Source: Methanospirillum lacunae
Lineage (GTDB): Archaea > Halobacteriota > Methanomicrobia > Methanomicrobiales > Methanospirillaceae
DNA length: 64,000 nucleotides
Assembly (NCBI RefSeq): GCF_046195335.1
Contig: NZ_CP176093.1
Reading direction: 5' to 3' (one strand)
Part shown: positions 46,297-55,678 of the stretch, one piece after another
Layout: every line of letters begins with the position of its first letter
How positions within the stretch are numbered: position 1 is the stretch's first letter
Made by a program: the position numbers and the translations under genes
The notes under the pieces: model-generated
Databases searched by the model: none
What the model saw: only the letters and a program-made list of their open reading frames with translations
What the model was told of the DNA's origin: nothing

Positions 46297-48438
46297 ATGA
46301 GTTATACAGTGCTTTTTACAGGCCTTTCACTTCTGGCTGGAATGCTCTTATTGAGTCTTTTTATCGGTACATTAAGAACATCAAAAAATAATGTTATTGC
46401 TCTAACTTTATTCGCTTCATTAGCCGTATATTGCTTTGGATATGCCCTAGAATTACAATGTTTTCCTCTTCCGGTTACACTCCAGATTATTGGAATAGAA
46501 TACATTGGAATCGCTATTGCCCCAGTAGCGGTATTCATCCTTGTACTTAGATATTTAGGATTACAAACTCAGACAATCAAAAGATTGATCCCATCTCTTC
46601 TCATAATTCCTTTATTTTCCCAAATAGTAATATGGACTCCTTTGATCATTCCTTGGTTTTATGAACAGGCATGGATGAACACTACATCCATTCTTCCAGG
46701 ATTTGAAATGATTCCAGGTGTCTGGTGGTATATTATCTCAATATGGAATGTACTCTTACTCACTATCAGTTTGATTATTTTAATAATAAAAACAATTAGA
46801 AACCATGATACTAATTGGAAATTATCTATTCTTATTTGCATTGGAGTTATCGCCCCATTATTAAGTTTTTTTTTAAATTTTTATCTGAGGCAATCGATTC
46901 CAATAGATTCCACCCCATTTTTTTTAATGATTACAGGAGTGACCCTTTTTCCTGCGATAAACAAACACAATCTACTAAATATCGTTCCAATTGCATACGC
47001 AACAGTATTTAATACTCTTGGCTCAGGTCTAATTGTCCTTGATAATCAGGGAAATATTCGTGAAATAAACAAAGAGGCAGAAAAAATTTTTTCAGTTTCA
47101 AAAGCCGCAGTGATTGGAGAAAAAATTCAGTCAAGTCTACAATTGGGCGATTATTTGTATAATATAATCGATCATTCATCAGGTAAAAGAGAAGAGATCT
47201 CAATTTCTCATTCTAAAAAAACTGAATATTACCTCATTGATATTATACCATTTAACGAAGGTGATTCAAAAAAATCAGGTAGCATTCTTATGGTTACTTG
47301 TATTTCAGAGTGGAAACAGAAAGAAGACAAATTAATTGAATATACAGAGCTTATTGAGATTAGAAACTCAGAACTAAATGGCGCCTATAAAGAGTTAAAA
47401 ATAAAGCAAGACGCTTTGAAGGAGAGTGAAAAATCACTTAAAAAAGCTCATGAAATAGCAGGACTTGGAATATACGAATTAAACCTTTCTTCTAAACAGA
47501 TTTTTGTTTCTGATGAGGTACTCACCATATTCGGACTTAACTCAGCAAATAAAAACCCAGATATTTCTGATATTTTAAAATTGGTAAAACCATCCTATTT
47601 TGATCTAGTATCATCATCCTTTGACTCATTAATAAAATCAGGTATACCTTTTACAATCGAATTCTGGATAGTGAGGTCTGATGAAAATGAATGTGCGATA
47701 AGAGGAAAAGGGGAAATAAATCAGGAAGATTTAAATGGAGAAAAATATGTCACCTTCATTTTTCAAGACATTACTGAAAGAAAACTGATGGAGGAAGAAA
47801 TTCAGGAGGCAAATTTAGAAAAAGAGATATTGCTCAAAGAAATTCATCACAGGGTAAAGAATAATATGCAGATTATCTCATCTCTCCTTTCAATGCAATC
47901 ACGCTATATTAAAGATCCAGAGATTCAGATGATCTTTAAAGAAACCCAGGCACGTGTAAGATCTCTTGCATTAGTACATGAGCAGTTGTATCAATCAACC
48001 AATCTAAATAAAATTAATTATCGTGAGTATATTCAGAAAATAACTAAGTATCTATTGCAATCACACGAAATAACCAAGGGTACAATTACATGTAGTCTAG
48101 TCTGTCCAGATATTGAACTCACAATTGAAAAGGCAGTGCCCTGTAGTTTGATACTATCAGAATTGCTAACCAACTCGTTTAAACATGCATTTAGAGAGGG
48201 TCAAATTGGAGAAATAAGAATCCGGTTTTCATTTAGTTCTTTATCTAATCTTTATACACTTGATTATCAGGATAATGGTAAAGGTTTTTCAGAAAATATT
48301 CAATATAAGGAAGGAATGGGATCTACTTTAATAAACGGTCTTGTTAGACAATTATCAGGCCATATCTCATTTGAAAATGCGAATCCAGGTGTTCACTATT
48401 CAATAACATTTCCAGAGAACATGCCAGAAAAAAAGTGA
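46297..48438 (+). CDS. 7TM-PAS-PAS histidine kinase, HisKA_2 type
   Basis: This 713-aa kinase begins with about seven membrane helices (residues 1-225) of the histidine-kinase N-terminal 7TM type. PAS domains follow at about 235-340 and 385-500 with a coiled coil between. The phosphoacceptor is EIHHRVKNNMQII and the ATPase domain has CSLILSELLTNSFKHAF and DNGKGFS. The kinase core is closely similar to that of the 43672-45147 protein, so the two probably arose by duplication. It has its own promoter region after the regulator gene (130 bp gap). Confidence 0.88.
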   Translation: MSYTVLFTGLSLLAGMLLLSLFIGTLRTSKNNVIALTLFASLAVYCFGYALELQCFPLPVTLQIIGIEYIGIAIAPVAVFILVLRYLGLQTQTIKRLIPSLLIIPLFSQIVIWTPLIIPWFYEQAWMNTTSILPGFEMIPGVWWYIISIWNVLLLTISLIILIIKTIRNHDTNWKLSILICIGVIAPLLSFFLNFYLRQSIPIDSTPFFLMITGVTLFPAINKHNLLNIVPIAYATVFNTLGSGLIVLDNQGNIREINKEAEKIFSVSKAAVIGEKIQSSLQLGDYLYNIIDHSSGKREEISISHSKKTEYYLIDIIPFNEGDSKKSGSILMVTCISEWKQKEDKLIEYTELIEIRNSELNGAYKELKIKQDALKESEKSLKKAHEIAGLGIYELNLSSKQIFVSDEVLTIFGLNSANKNPDISDILKLVKPSYFDLVSSSFDSLIKSGIPFTIEFWIVRSDENECAIRGKGEINQEDLNGEKYVTFIFQDITERKLMEEEIQEANLEKEILLKEIHHRVKNNMQIISSLLSMQSRYIKDPEIQMIFKETQARVRSLALVHEQLYQSTNLNKINYREYIQKITKYLLQSHEITKGTITCSLVCPDIELTIEKAVPCSLILSELLTNSFKHAFREGQIGEIRIRFSFSSLSNLYTLDYQDNGKGFSENIQYKEGMGSTLINGLVRQLSGHISFENANPGVHYSITFPENMPEKK

Positions 48439-48538
48439 ACTAAATTAACCGTGAAAAATAAGAAAACAATGGAATTTATGCAATCAATTATTCAAACCGA
48501 TTTGACCATACGAATTTTAGCCAGATGGTGAGAAATAA

Positions 48539-51088
48539 ATGCGTACTCGCAGTGATAATCAAAAATCGATAATTCTAGATGTTTTGTCAGCGGAAAACCG
48601 CTCTTTGTCGATCTCGATGATTGCCCAGAAAACAGGGATTAACCGCCATACTGTTGCTCGTCATTTAGACCTCTTAGAAATGTTTGGAAAGGTAAGGAAG
48701 GTCGAAAAGGGTGTAGCAAAAAAGTATATGATTATTGAAGACATCCCAGTATCAGGCCTCATCGATCTGAGTGAAGATCTCATTATTATTCTAGATTCAA
48801 ATTTTTACATACAATATCTCAATAGTGCTGCTCTGAAATTTTTTAAAACAACATTAAGTAATTCAATTGGGAAAAATCTATCAGATATATCGCTGCCCTT
48901 ACTTGCAAAACAAACCATTCTGGATCAGATATCTAATTTTTCTTTTAAAAAGCCAATAATTCTTGAAATAAAAAATGAAGATCAAAGATGGTTTCAGATT
49001 ACGATTCTCGGTTATTCTCTTTTACACGCACCAAACCAAATTGCCATTATTTTTACTGACATTACATTAAAGAAAAAAATTGAGACAGATCTAAAAATTG
49101 CACAGGAAAAGTATACAATTGCCTTTCAATCATCCCCTGATGCTATTCTTATTAGTGATATAAAAACCGGTGAACTAATCGAGGTCAATGAAGCTACCTG
49201 CACTATTTCAGGTTATTCACGTGAAGAACTTATTGGAAAAAATTCAAAGGAACTTGGACTTTTTAAAGATCCAACTATCAGAGACCGGGTAATACATAAT
49301 CTATCATTATATATTTTGAATAATCGGTTGGATATAGAAATCGTTAGGAAAAACGGTAAGACGGCATATATATCATTAGTTACTAACGAAATCAAAATCG
49401 GAGAACGTATATGTCTCCTGTCTACGGCTCGTGATATCACCGAAATAAAAGAAGCCCAAGAAAAGATTAAAAAAAGTGAAGAACTGTACCGACTTCTTGC
49501 TGACAATACTCAGGATGTTATTTGGATATTAGACCTTACTACACAACGATTTACATATGTCAGTCCATCGGTTTATCGTTTACGTGGGTTTACACCTGAA
49601 GAAGTTCTTACACAGTCTATGCAGGAGGTCATGACAAAAGAATCCTATGAAAAAATTATTAGTAAAGTTCCACAAATTGTTCAGGATTTAAAAAATGGGA
49701 CTATATCTCCCTATAATACTTCTCGGGTTGATCAGATTCGAAAAGATGGGACAATTGTTACTACTGAAGTAGTAACCAGTTTTCTTTGCGATAGAACGGG
49801 AAAATATTCTCATGTATTAGGAGTATCTCGCGATATATCCACTAGGATAAAAATTGAAGAAAAATTAAGAGAGAGTGAAAGCCAATACAAATTTTTAGCA
49901 GAATCAATAAAAGATGTTGTTTGGATTATTGACCCAACTGATCTTACAGTAAAATATGTAAGTCCGTCAGTTATAGGATTACTTGGATATCTACCAGAAG
50001 AGTTAATAAATGAAGGATTTGAGAAATTAATTCTCTCAGAAAATCTAGAAAATCTAATCCAGACTATCAAAGAAAGGTATCATAAGTGTATTCATCAAAT
50101 CAAACATGGTTTGTTTTTTAATGATGAAATTCAGGTACTTACCAAAAGAGGAGAAAAAAAATGGATTGAAATTACATCACAATTCTCCCCTAACCCTACT
50201 TCTGGTAAAATTCAATTAGTTGGGATTGTTAGAGATATTTCAGAGAAAAAGAAAATTAATCAAGAGCTCCTTGAGAGTGAAGCAAAATACCGACTAGTTT
50301 CAGAAAATGTTCATGATCTCATCTGGATGATTTCTGCAGATACTCATAACATTTTGTTTGTCAGTCCTTCAATTCGAAATTACTATGGATATCTTCCAGA
50401 AGAAGTTATTGGTAGTCCATTTTCAGTATTAATTCCAGAACCACAATATAATGAAATGATGAAAAAACTTCATCAAAATATTATTTCATTTGAGTCTGGA
50501 GATGAATCTAAACGAAATTTTAGGTTTGAAATTGAACACCTTCATCATGACGGACATCGATTGATTACTGAAGTATCTACAACCCTTATTACAACTACAT
50601 CTCGAAAGGTAGTCAATATCCTGGGATTATCCCGGGATATAACTGAAGAAAAACGTAATAAACATGCTTTAATGAAAAGTGAGGCAATGTTTAAAAGTAT
50701 TTTCAATGAATCTCCCATAGGACATATTCTCTGCAATCATTACGGAAATATTATTGAAATTAATCCAGTATTAATGGATGAGTTTGGTATTGAGAATAAC
50801 TCTGTACTCGTTGGACAATGTGCCTGGAACATAATTCCTTTAACAAATGAAGAACATATTACCATTCTATCAGGAAATAAAATTAGTCGTGAAATCAATA
50901 TTTCTTTTGACTACTTATGGAAAATGAATATAATTCCTACAAACAGGTGCAAAACTGCAATTTTTGATATGAAAATTACTCCACTCCTAACGATGAACCC
51001 TGATGAAGTGGGATATTTAATTCATCTTCTAGACATCACAGAAAAACGAAAAATTGAAAAGGAACTAATAGCGAAAAGAACTCCATAG
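48539..51088 (+). CDS. wHTH-PAS(6) regulator without kinase
   Basis: This 849-aa protein starts with a winged helix (SISMIAQKTGINRHTVARHL) and then has six PAS domains (about 80-195, 200-315, 320-440, 445-575, 580-705, 710-840). No phosphoacceptor or ATPase domain is present at the C-terminus (ends ELIAKRTP). It is best read as a very large one-component DNA-binding sensor. GGTGAG 6 nt before ATG 48539 supports the start. The related 36623-37963 protein has the same plan with fewer PAS units. Confidence 0.83.
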   Translation: MRTRSDNQKSIILDVLSAENRSLSISMIAQKTGINRHTVARHLDLLEMFGKVRKVEKGVAKKYMIIEDIPVSGLIDLSEDLIIILDSNFYIQYLNSAALKFFKTTLSNSIGKNLSDISLPLLAKQTILDQISNFSFKKPIILEIKNEDQRWFQITILGYSLLHAPNQIAIIFTDITLKKKIETDLKIAQEKYTIAFQSSPDAILISDIKTGELIEVNEATCTISGYSREELIGKNSKELGLFKDPTIRDRVIHNLSLYILNNRLDIEIVRKNGKTAYISLVTNEIKIGERICLLSTARDITEIKEAQEKIKKSEELYRLLADNTQDVIWILDLTTQRFTYVSPSVYRLRGFTPEEVLTQSMQEVMTKESYEKIISKVPQIVQDLKNGTISPYNTSRVDQIRKDGTIVTTEVVTSFLCDRTGKYSHVLGVSRDISTRIKIEEKLRESESQYKFLAESIKDVVWIIDPTDLTVKYVSPSVIGLLGYLPEELINEGFEKLILSENLENLIQTIKERYHKCIHQIKHGLFFNDEIQVLTKRGEKKWIEITSQFSPNPTSGKIQLVGIVRDISEKKKINQELLESEAKYRLVSENVHDLIWMISADTHNILFVSPSIRNYYGYLPEEVIGSPFSVLIPEPQYNEMMKKLHQNIISFESGDESKRNFRFEIEHLHHDGHRLITEVSTTLITTTSRKVVNILGLSRDITEEKRNKHALMKSEAMFKSIFNESPIGHILCNHYGNIIEINPVLMDEFGIENNSVLVGQCAWNIIPLTNEEHITILSGNKISREINISFDYLWKMNIIPTNRCKTAIFDMKITPLLTMNPDEVGYLIHLLDITEKRKIEKELIAKRTP

Positions 51089-51552
51089 AAAAATCTAATG
51101 TGATGAATTATACTCCAAAAATGATATCGGTAATATTCGATTATTGAAAATGATAAAACCCAACTTTGCCACTAATCAAAATAAATGTGTTATTAGTGAT
51201 GTTTGAATCCTCCAAAATATGAAGCATATCTCAACGAAATTCATCAAAAATAGCGCTATCGAATTTGACAGTTACGATTTATTCGTGGATGAGGAATACA
51301 AAAAAAGTTCATTTACTCCAATTTTGATGCCATCATCACGGTAATTTTGGATCATAAGTAGGTGGTTACATTAAGTTTTGATGGAAAAATCTTCAACTGT
51401 CAAATACAGTTTCCTGATGAAATTCAGGGAAAATTTGATGGTAATAGTGGATGAGCTCATTGAGTCTCAAAGTCAAAGTGGCAATGTTAGGATAAAAATA
51501 TCATCTGAATCTGTTATTTTCATTCATTTCAGGTCACATTACTCATTGATAG
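51089..51552. other. Intergenic region left of the insertion sequence
   Basis: 464 bp of A/T-rich DNA. A plus-strand frame beginning at 51378 (MEKSSTVKYSFL ...) runs across the left end of the insertion sequence, so its C-terminus is not native; upstream of the element about 55 residues could be a truncated gene or chance. I do not call it. Confidence 0.35.
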
Positions 51553-51568
51553 ATCCCAGATTCCGCAG
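51553..51568. repeat. Left terminal inverted repeat of IS element
   Basis: ATCCCAGATTCCGCAG, the inverted partner of the right end; lies 20 bp outside the transposase stop. Confidence 0.65.
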
Positions 51569-51572
51569 TCCT

Positions 51573-53192
51573 TTAATAAAAATAATATTTTTCATACTCC
51601 GGGCCCAATTGTTTGACAATTTTCCGAATCGTCTCATCCAAATTAAGGACTTTCGTTACGACCTTTCCTTCAATCTTCAAAGATAATTCCCTTACTCTCC
51701 TGAACAAAAAGAATACCCATCTCATTGTTGGGTTTTGAGTTGGTTTCCCTGTCTGACTTGGCATACTCTCATTTGACTCTTTCAAACCTTTTCGGAGTTT
51801 ATATTCAGATACTGCATACACGTACAAACAAAGTACCATAATCATTGCCAGTGCCTGAATACGTCCAATATTTTTTAAAAACACTTCAGATACTCTGAAT
51901 GTTTTATCTTTGAGGAATTTGAATCCTTTTTCAACCTGGTACTGCCCCTTATAGTATGACAGAGCAGATTCTGGATCTAGATCGAGATCATTTGTTGCAA
52001 CAATAAATCGACCAAGAATTGCTCTTTCCCTCTCAACATACTTTTTGTTTAGGGAGATACCTCCTTCAATTGCGTATTTTACGATAAGAGTCTCATCTTT
52101 AGTAGGCCGCCCCCTTTTCTTTTCAATCCTTTCATGAACCTGCTTAACCGAACACGAATCAAATTCTATCCAGGGGTGTTTCACGATCCAGTCATTGATT
52201 GCATTTTGTGCATCCGGTTCACATGCGAAACGTTTTGAAGCCAAATGTTTCAGTGATTTTCGAGATTTGTCCAGTTCCTTCTCGATCTTCTTCTCAAATG
52301 TGCTCTCTTTTCTTTTTTGTTGTTCACTTGAATGAAAAACAAACCATTTTTGGCGTATTCCTGCATAATTAGAGAAAGAAGAATAATAGGAGTAGCGATC
52401 ATCACTACAAGTAATAAATGGTTCTTCGGTTCTCCGAAGTTCATCAGCCTCCAAGATAACCATTGGAACCCTGCTGATCCAGAAGGTATGAATCCCTAGC
52501 GTCTGGAGATTCTCCTCTGTGTAAAATGCAGCATCTGCCACATGGAGAACCTTTTCATCAATCTTCAGGTTCTCCTTAATTCCAGTCACCATTCGGAGCA
52601 GGGACTTTTTATCTGATTCATTTCCTGAAAAGGTCTGAAGCATCAGAGGGATTCCATACTGGTTTGTGGCCATACCAAGGACAAATCTTTTCAGATCCCA
52701 CCGACCATCCTTCGGATGACCATAGGTGATTTCTATCTCTTCAGTATTGGTGTCTGAATCATAATCGCCATAGACACTGAAGTTAGTGGTATCGGTATTC
52801 ACAAGATTGATCGCAAATTGATCCCTTTCCAAACAGTCAGAAACGATGTGATTGAATAGTTCTGTGGGTCCGAATGCCGCAATGGCATCAAGAGTTCGAC
52901 CTATGACATCATCATTCAGATGATCTGCGGTGATGTCTTTATTGAAGAGACGTTTGAGTGATAAATCGGTAAAGAAGGCGGGAAAAAGGTAGAGACGACG
53001 TTCAATATAACCAAGACCGTTGATAGTCATTGCCTTGACAATGTCACCATGACTCAGAGTATGTGGACCATTTTTGGGAATTAGGTGATCGATTATAGTC
53101 CCAATATGTAACTCATCGTAACTACCAGCTACCAAACCAAGGTGCCCTATTGTCTTATCGGAGTTTGGAACAAAGACATCATCGAAATCCAT
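51573..53192 (-). CDS. IS1634-type DDE transposase
   Basis: This 539-aa transposase moves the surrounding element by a DDE mechanism. The N-terminal part (about 1-100) resembles the DUF4277-type domain of this family. Catalytic residues are readable: Asp 134 (VNTDTTNF), Asp 220 (HVADAAFYT) and Glu 421 (YQVEKGFKFLKD). Length is typical (about 530-560 aa) and the frame is intact, so the element may be active. It is the only transposase in the window. Confidence 0.88.
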   Translation of the reverse strand: MDFDDVFVPNSDKTIGHLGLVAGSYDELHIGTIIDHLIPKNGPHTLSHGDIVKAMTINGLGYIERRLYLFPAFFTDLSLKRLFNKDITADHLNDDVIGRTLDAIAAFGPTELFNHIVSDCLERDQFAINLVNTDTTNFSVYGDYDSDTNTEEIEITYGHPKDGRWDLKRFVLGMATNQYGIPLMLQTFSGNESDKKSLLRMVTGIKENLKIDEKVLHVADAAFYTEENLQTLGIHTFWISRVPMVILEADELRRTEEPFITCSDDRYSYYSSFSNYAGIRQKWFVFHSSEQQKRKESTFEKKIEKELDKSRKSLKHLASKRFACEPDAQNAINDWIVKHPWIEFDSCSVKQVHERIEKKRGRPTKDETLIVKYAIEGGISLNKKYVERERAILGRFIVATNDLDLDPESALSYYKGQYQVEKGFKFLKDKTFRVSEVFLKNIGRIQALAMIMVLCLYVYAVSEYKLRKGLKESNESMPSQTGKPTQNPTMRWVFFLFRRVRELSLKIEGKVVTKVLNLDETIRKIVKQLGPEYEKYYFY

Positions 53193-53247
53193 GAATAATA
53201 CATAGAGATCGACGTACTAAGATTTATATTTAAGCTTTTCATAAAAT

Positions 53248-54921
53248 TCAATTTCTCTGTAACGATCTGCGGATGATGGGATAGATTTTCGTATTTGTTA
53301 ATAATTTGCATAACGATGGCTGTTCAATATGATTAAGCGGCAATGTTATTGTGAAAGTTGCCCCGGTCCCAATTCCCTTACTTGTTCCAATAATACTCCC
53401 CCCATGCATGGTTACAATCTGTTTTACTATAGAAAGGCCAAGCCCTTTTGAACAAGGATTATTTCTGGCTGTATCTCCGATGACGAATTCATCCCACATC
53501 GTTTCAAGAAGATGAGGAGTTATTCCAATTCCGGAATCTGAAATCGAAATACTGATTTTTCCCATATGGACTTCACCCAGAATTGAAATTGATCCCCGGA
53601 AAATGTTATTGGACACAGCATTTGAGATTAGATTTCTAAAAATTAAAGGCCCCAAATTTTTTGATAGAGAAATTGATATATCAGGAGGAAGGGAGATATC
53701 AATATTCAATTCTTTCTCTTTAATCAAGAATGAGTTAACCTTAAACGCATCATCGATGAGATATTCAATATCAAATATCCCATAATCATCAATACTGGTC
53801 AACTGATTCAGGGTTGCATATTGAACAATGGTGTTGACCATATTCTGAAGGTTTTCAATACTACAACTAAATAATTTTAATAGTTCTTTGGAGTCCGGGT
53901 CCTTTATTCCATCAATTATTAAAGGCAACATGGCAATAACCGGAGTTAAGGGAGTTCTGAGGTCATGTGCCAATTGTCTAATAAAGAACTCTTTTTGGCT
54001 CACCAGTTGCTCAACTTGGAGATTTTTGTCTTTTATTATCTTTGACATCTCCGTGATATTTTCAATATGATTCATTACTTCCTGTTCGAGGAGAACATTT
54101 GCACTTTCCAGATTCTTTAAAACTTGCCGCAATTCATGTAATTTTTCGGTCACCTTTTCAATAGTTTGCAGAAAAGATTCTTCCTGATACTTTTTTATTG
54201 ATATATCCCGGGATATTTGGATATTTCCTAAAATTTCCCCACTAGTTATTTGTATAGGTGTCCTGGATATTGCATAGATCTTCCGTGTGATATCATCATG
54301 AACTTCTTCATTATCTCTCGAATCAATTGAAACGGGTGTATCTTTTGAAGAAAACTGCTGAAGGGTATTTTCCGTTACAGAAGAACAACAATACTGTACA
54401 AAATTATCTTCAGGCGATTGCATAATTCGGTCAGATAGTGATTTATTGACAAATATAACCTTATTGTCAGGAGAAATTATTGAAACGTAATCCTTAATCG
54501 AATCAAATGCCTGTTTAAAAAGATTTCGTTCATCTCGGAGTTCCAGATATGCATTTTTGTGTTCGGTTAGATCAATAAGTACAACATCCAGCCACATATC
54601 ACAGGCATTAGTGCAAACATTTCCCCTTTCAATAAACGTGTGAACAGTCCCATCTGCATGATGAAACCCGTATTCAAGTGAGTATGTCTTTTTTGTCCAG
54701 ATGGCATGGCGTATTACTAATTCTCGTTTAGAGAGATCAGTTTTTAGAATATATCGATCAAAACCTCCTGGTTTTTCTAAATTATCGGGAGAATATCCAG
54801 ATATATTTACGATCTCTGATGAAGAGAGAAAGATTTGCGATGGGAATGTTGCCGTAAATCTACACGATGCAATTGTTAAATGACTCATAGAAATAGGCTC
54901 CATATCCAATATTGAATGCAA
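53248..54921 (-). CDS. PAS-PAS histidine kinase, 3' end replaced by IS element
   Basis: This 557-aa kinase has two PAS domains (about 8-120 and 125-255), a coiled coil and a classical HisKA domain (FIRQLAHDLRTPLTP) with ATPase motifs NLISNAVSNN, DSGIGI and GLGLSIVKQIV up to TFTITLPLN. Unlike its neighbours it uses the ordinary H-D-L-R-T-P phosphoacceptor. The last 12 residues or so (from Tyr of KIYPIIRRS) and the stop codon lie in the insertion sequence. The catalytic domains are complete, so the protein should still work. Joining the flanks directly would end the frame within about five codons, meaning the element landed at the gene's natural end. Confidence 0.85.
   Translation of the reverse strand: MHSILDMEPISMSHLTIASCRFTATFPSQIFLSSSEIVNISGYSPDNLEKPGGFDRYILKTDLSKRELVIRHAIWTKKTYSLEYGFHHADGTVHTFIERGNVCTNACDMWLDVVLIDLTEHKNAYLELRDERNLFKQAFDSIKDYVSIISPDNKVIFVNKSLSDRIMQSPEDNFVQYCCSSVTENTLQQFSSKDTPVSIDSRDNEEVHDDITRKIYAISRTPIQITSGEILGNIQISRDISIKKYQEESFLQTIEKVTEKLHELRQVLKNLESANVLLEQEVMNHIENITEMSKIIKDKNLQVEQLVSQKEFFIRQLAHDLRTPLTPVIAMLPLIIDGIKDPDSKELLKLFSCSIENLQNMVNTIVQYATLNQLTSIDDYGIFDIEYLIDDAFKVNSFLIKEKELNIDISLPPDISISLSKNLGPLIFRNLISNAVSNNIFRGSISILGEVHMGKISISISDSGIGITPHLLETMWDEFVIGDTARNNPCSKGLGLSIVKQIVTMHGGSIIGTSKGIGTGATFTITLPLNHIEQPSLCKLLTNTKIYPIIRRSLQRN
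53267..53282. repeat. Right terminal inverted repeat of IS element
   Basis: CTGCGGATGATGGGAT on the plus strand. On the minus strand it encodes part of the kinase tail YPIIRRS, showing that the element supplies that gene's last codons and stop. Confidence 0.65.
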
Positions 54922-55678
54922 AATGGAAAGTAAAGTGATTTACTGTGACTCTCAACGGGGGCCATACGTTTTTCATTCAATTGATACAGTCAGATGACAT
55001 TTTGTTAAATTATTCAATGAGGCGAATTTTAATCAAATTAAAATTATTGCCAGAAATAAATTCAGGTATAACCCGATATCATTCTAATTACCTGGTAATT
55101 ATGGATTCAATGATTCTCATGAATATAGAAATGAAGCCGAGGGATAAAAAGTGATTTCTACTGGCGCCCATAATACCATTCAGATCCCAAGTAAGAATAA
55201 TGGTGAATACTGCTCAAATGATTAAATATCAAAAAGAACCAGAGATTACGTTTTGTGAATTTACTGAAATATCTATCTTTTTATTAGTTCTGAATCAGTA
55301 AAAACCGAAGAATCCCCGATACTAAATTTTTATGAGTTTGTCGCGGGTAATGCGAATTATATTTAAAACTTTGTCAAAATACTTATCAAAAGGAAATTTT
55401 CGTAGGTAAGGTGTTGGATATGGTTCAATATATGATACAGAAATAGCAGATAGTACCGTTTATACTGCCCTCCTCAAACTCCACTAAAAAATTATCTAAA
55501 ACAAAGACTATATCGATGATATAACCTGCGTACAGGTTTTTTCAAATAATACAATTATTTAGTTTTAATACCAGTGAATTATACGTTCAAAACATTACTC
55601 TTTAAGCCAAAAAAAAAGAATTTTTATCATCCTTCACATTACTATCCAGATGAAAATATTCAGCGTATTCACATTCCT
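54922..55678. other. Intergenic region with a TACTGGCGCC site
   Basis: 757 bp of A/T-rich DNA between the kinase start and the end of the chemoreceptor gene. A plus-strand frame at 54945-55154 has no features to support it. TACTGGCGCC (55159-55168) repeats the site seen at 42644 and 57603. Nothing else is recognised. Confidence 0.4.

Larger units (their letters stand above)
51553..53282 (-). mobile_element. IS1634-family-like insertion sequence
   Basis: A 1.73-kb element with one transposase gene and imperfect terminal inverted repeats. The left end (51553-51568) reads ATCCCAGATTCCGCAG; the right end read inward (53282-53267) is ATCCCATCATCCGCAG, 13 of 16 matching. I see no clear target duplication. 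The right end lies inside the last codons of the kinase gene at 53248-54921. Confidence 0.75.

Noticed and set aside
51378..51686. 102-aa plus-strand frame crossing the left end of the insertion sequence
   Set aside because: It runs into the element and antisense to the transposase, so the C-terminal half is not native; the remaining part has no support.
51540..53295. Target-site duplication of the insertion sequence
   Set aside because: The bases flanking the two inverted repeats (GATAG on the left, AGATT on the right) do not match as a direct repeat.
54945..55154. 69-aa frame in the gap upstream of the kinase
   Set aside because: No homology seen, no ribosome binding site, composition like A/T-rich noncoding DNA.
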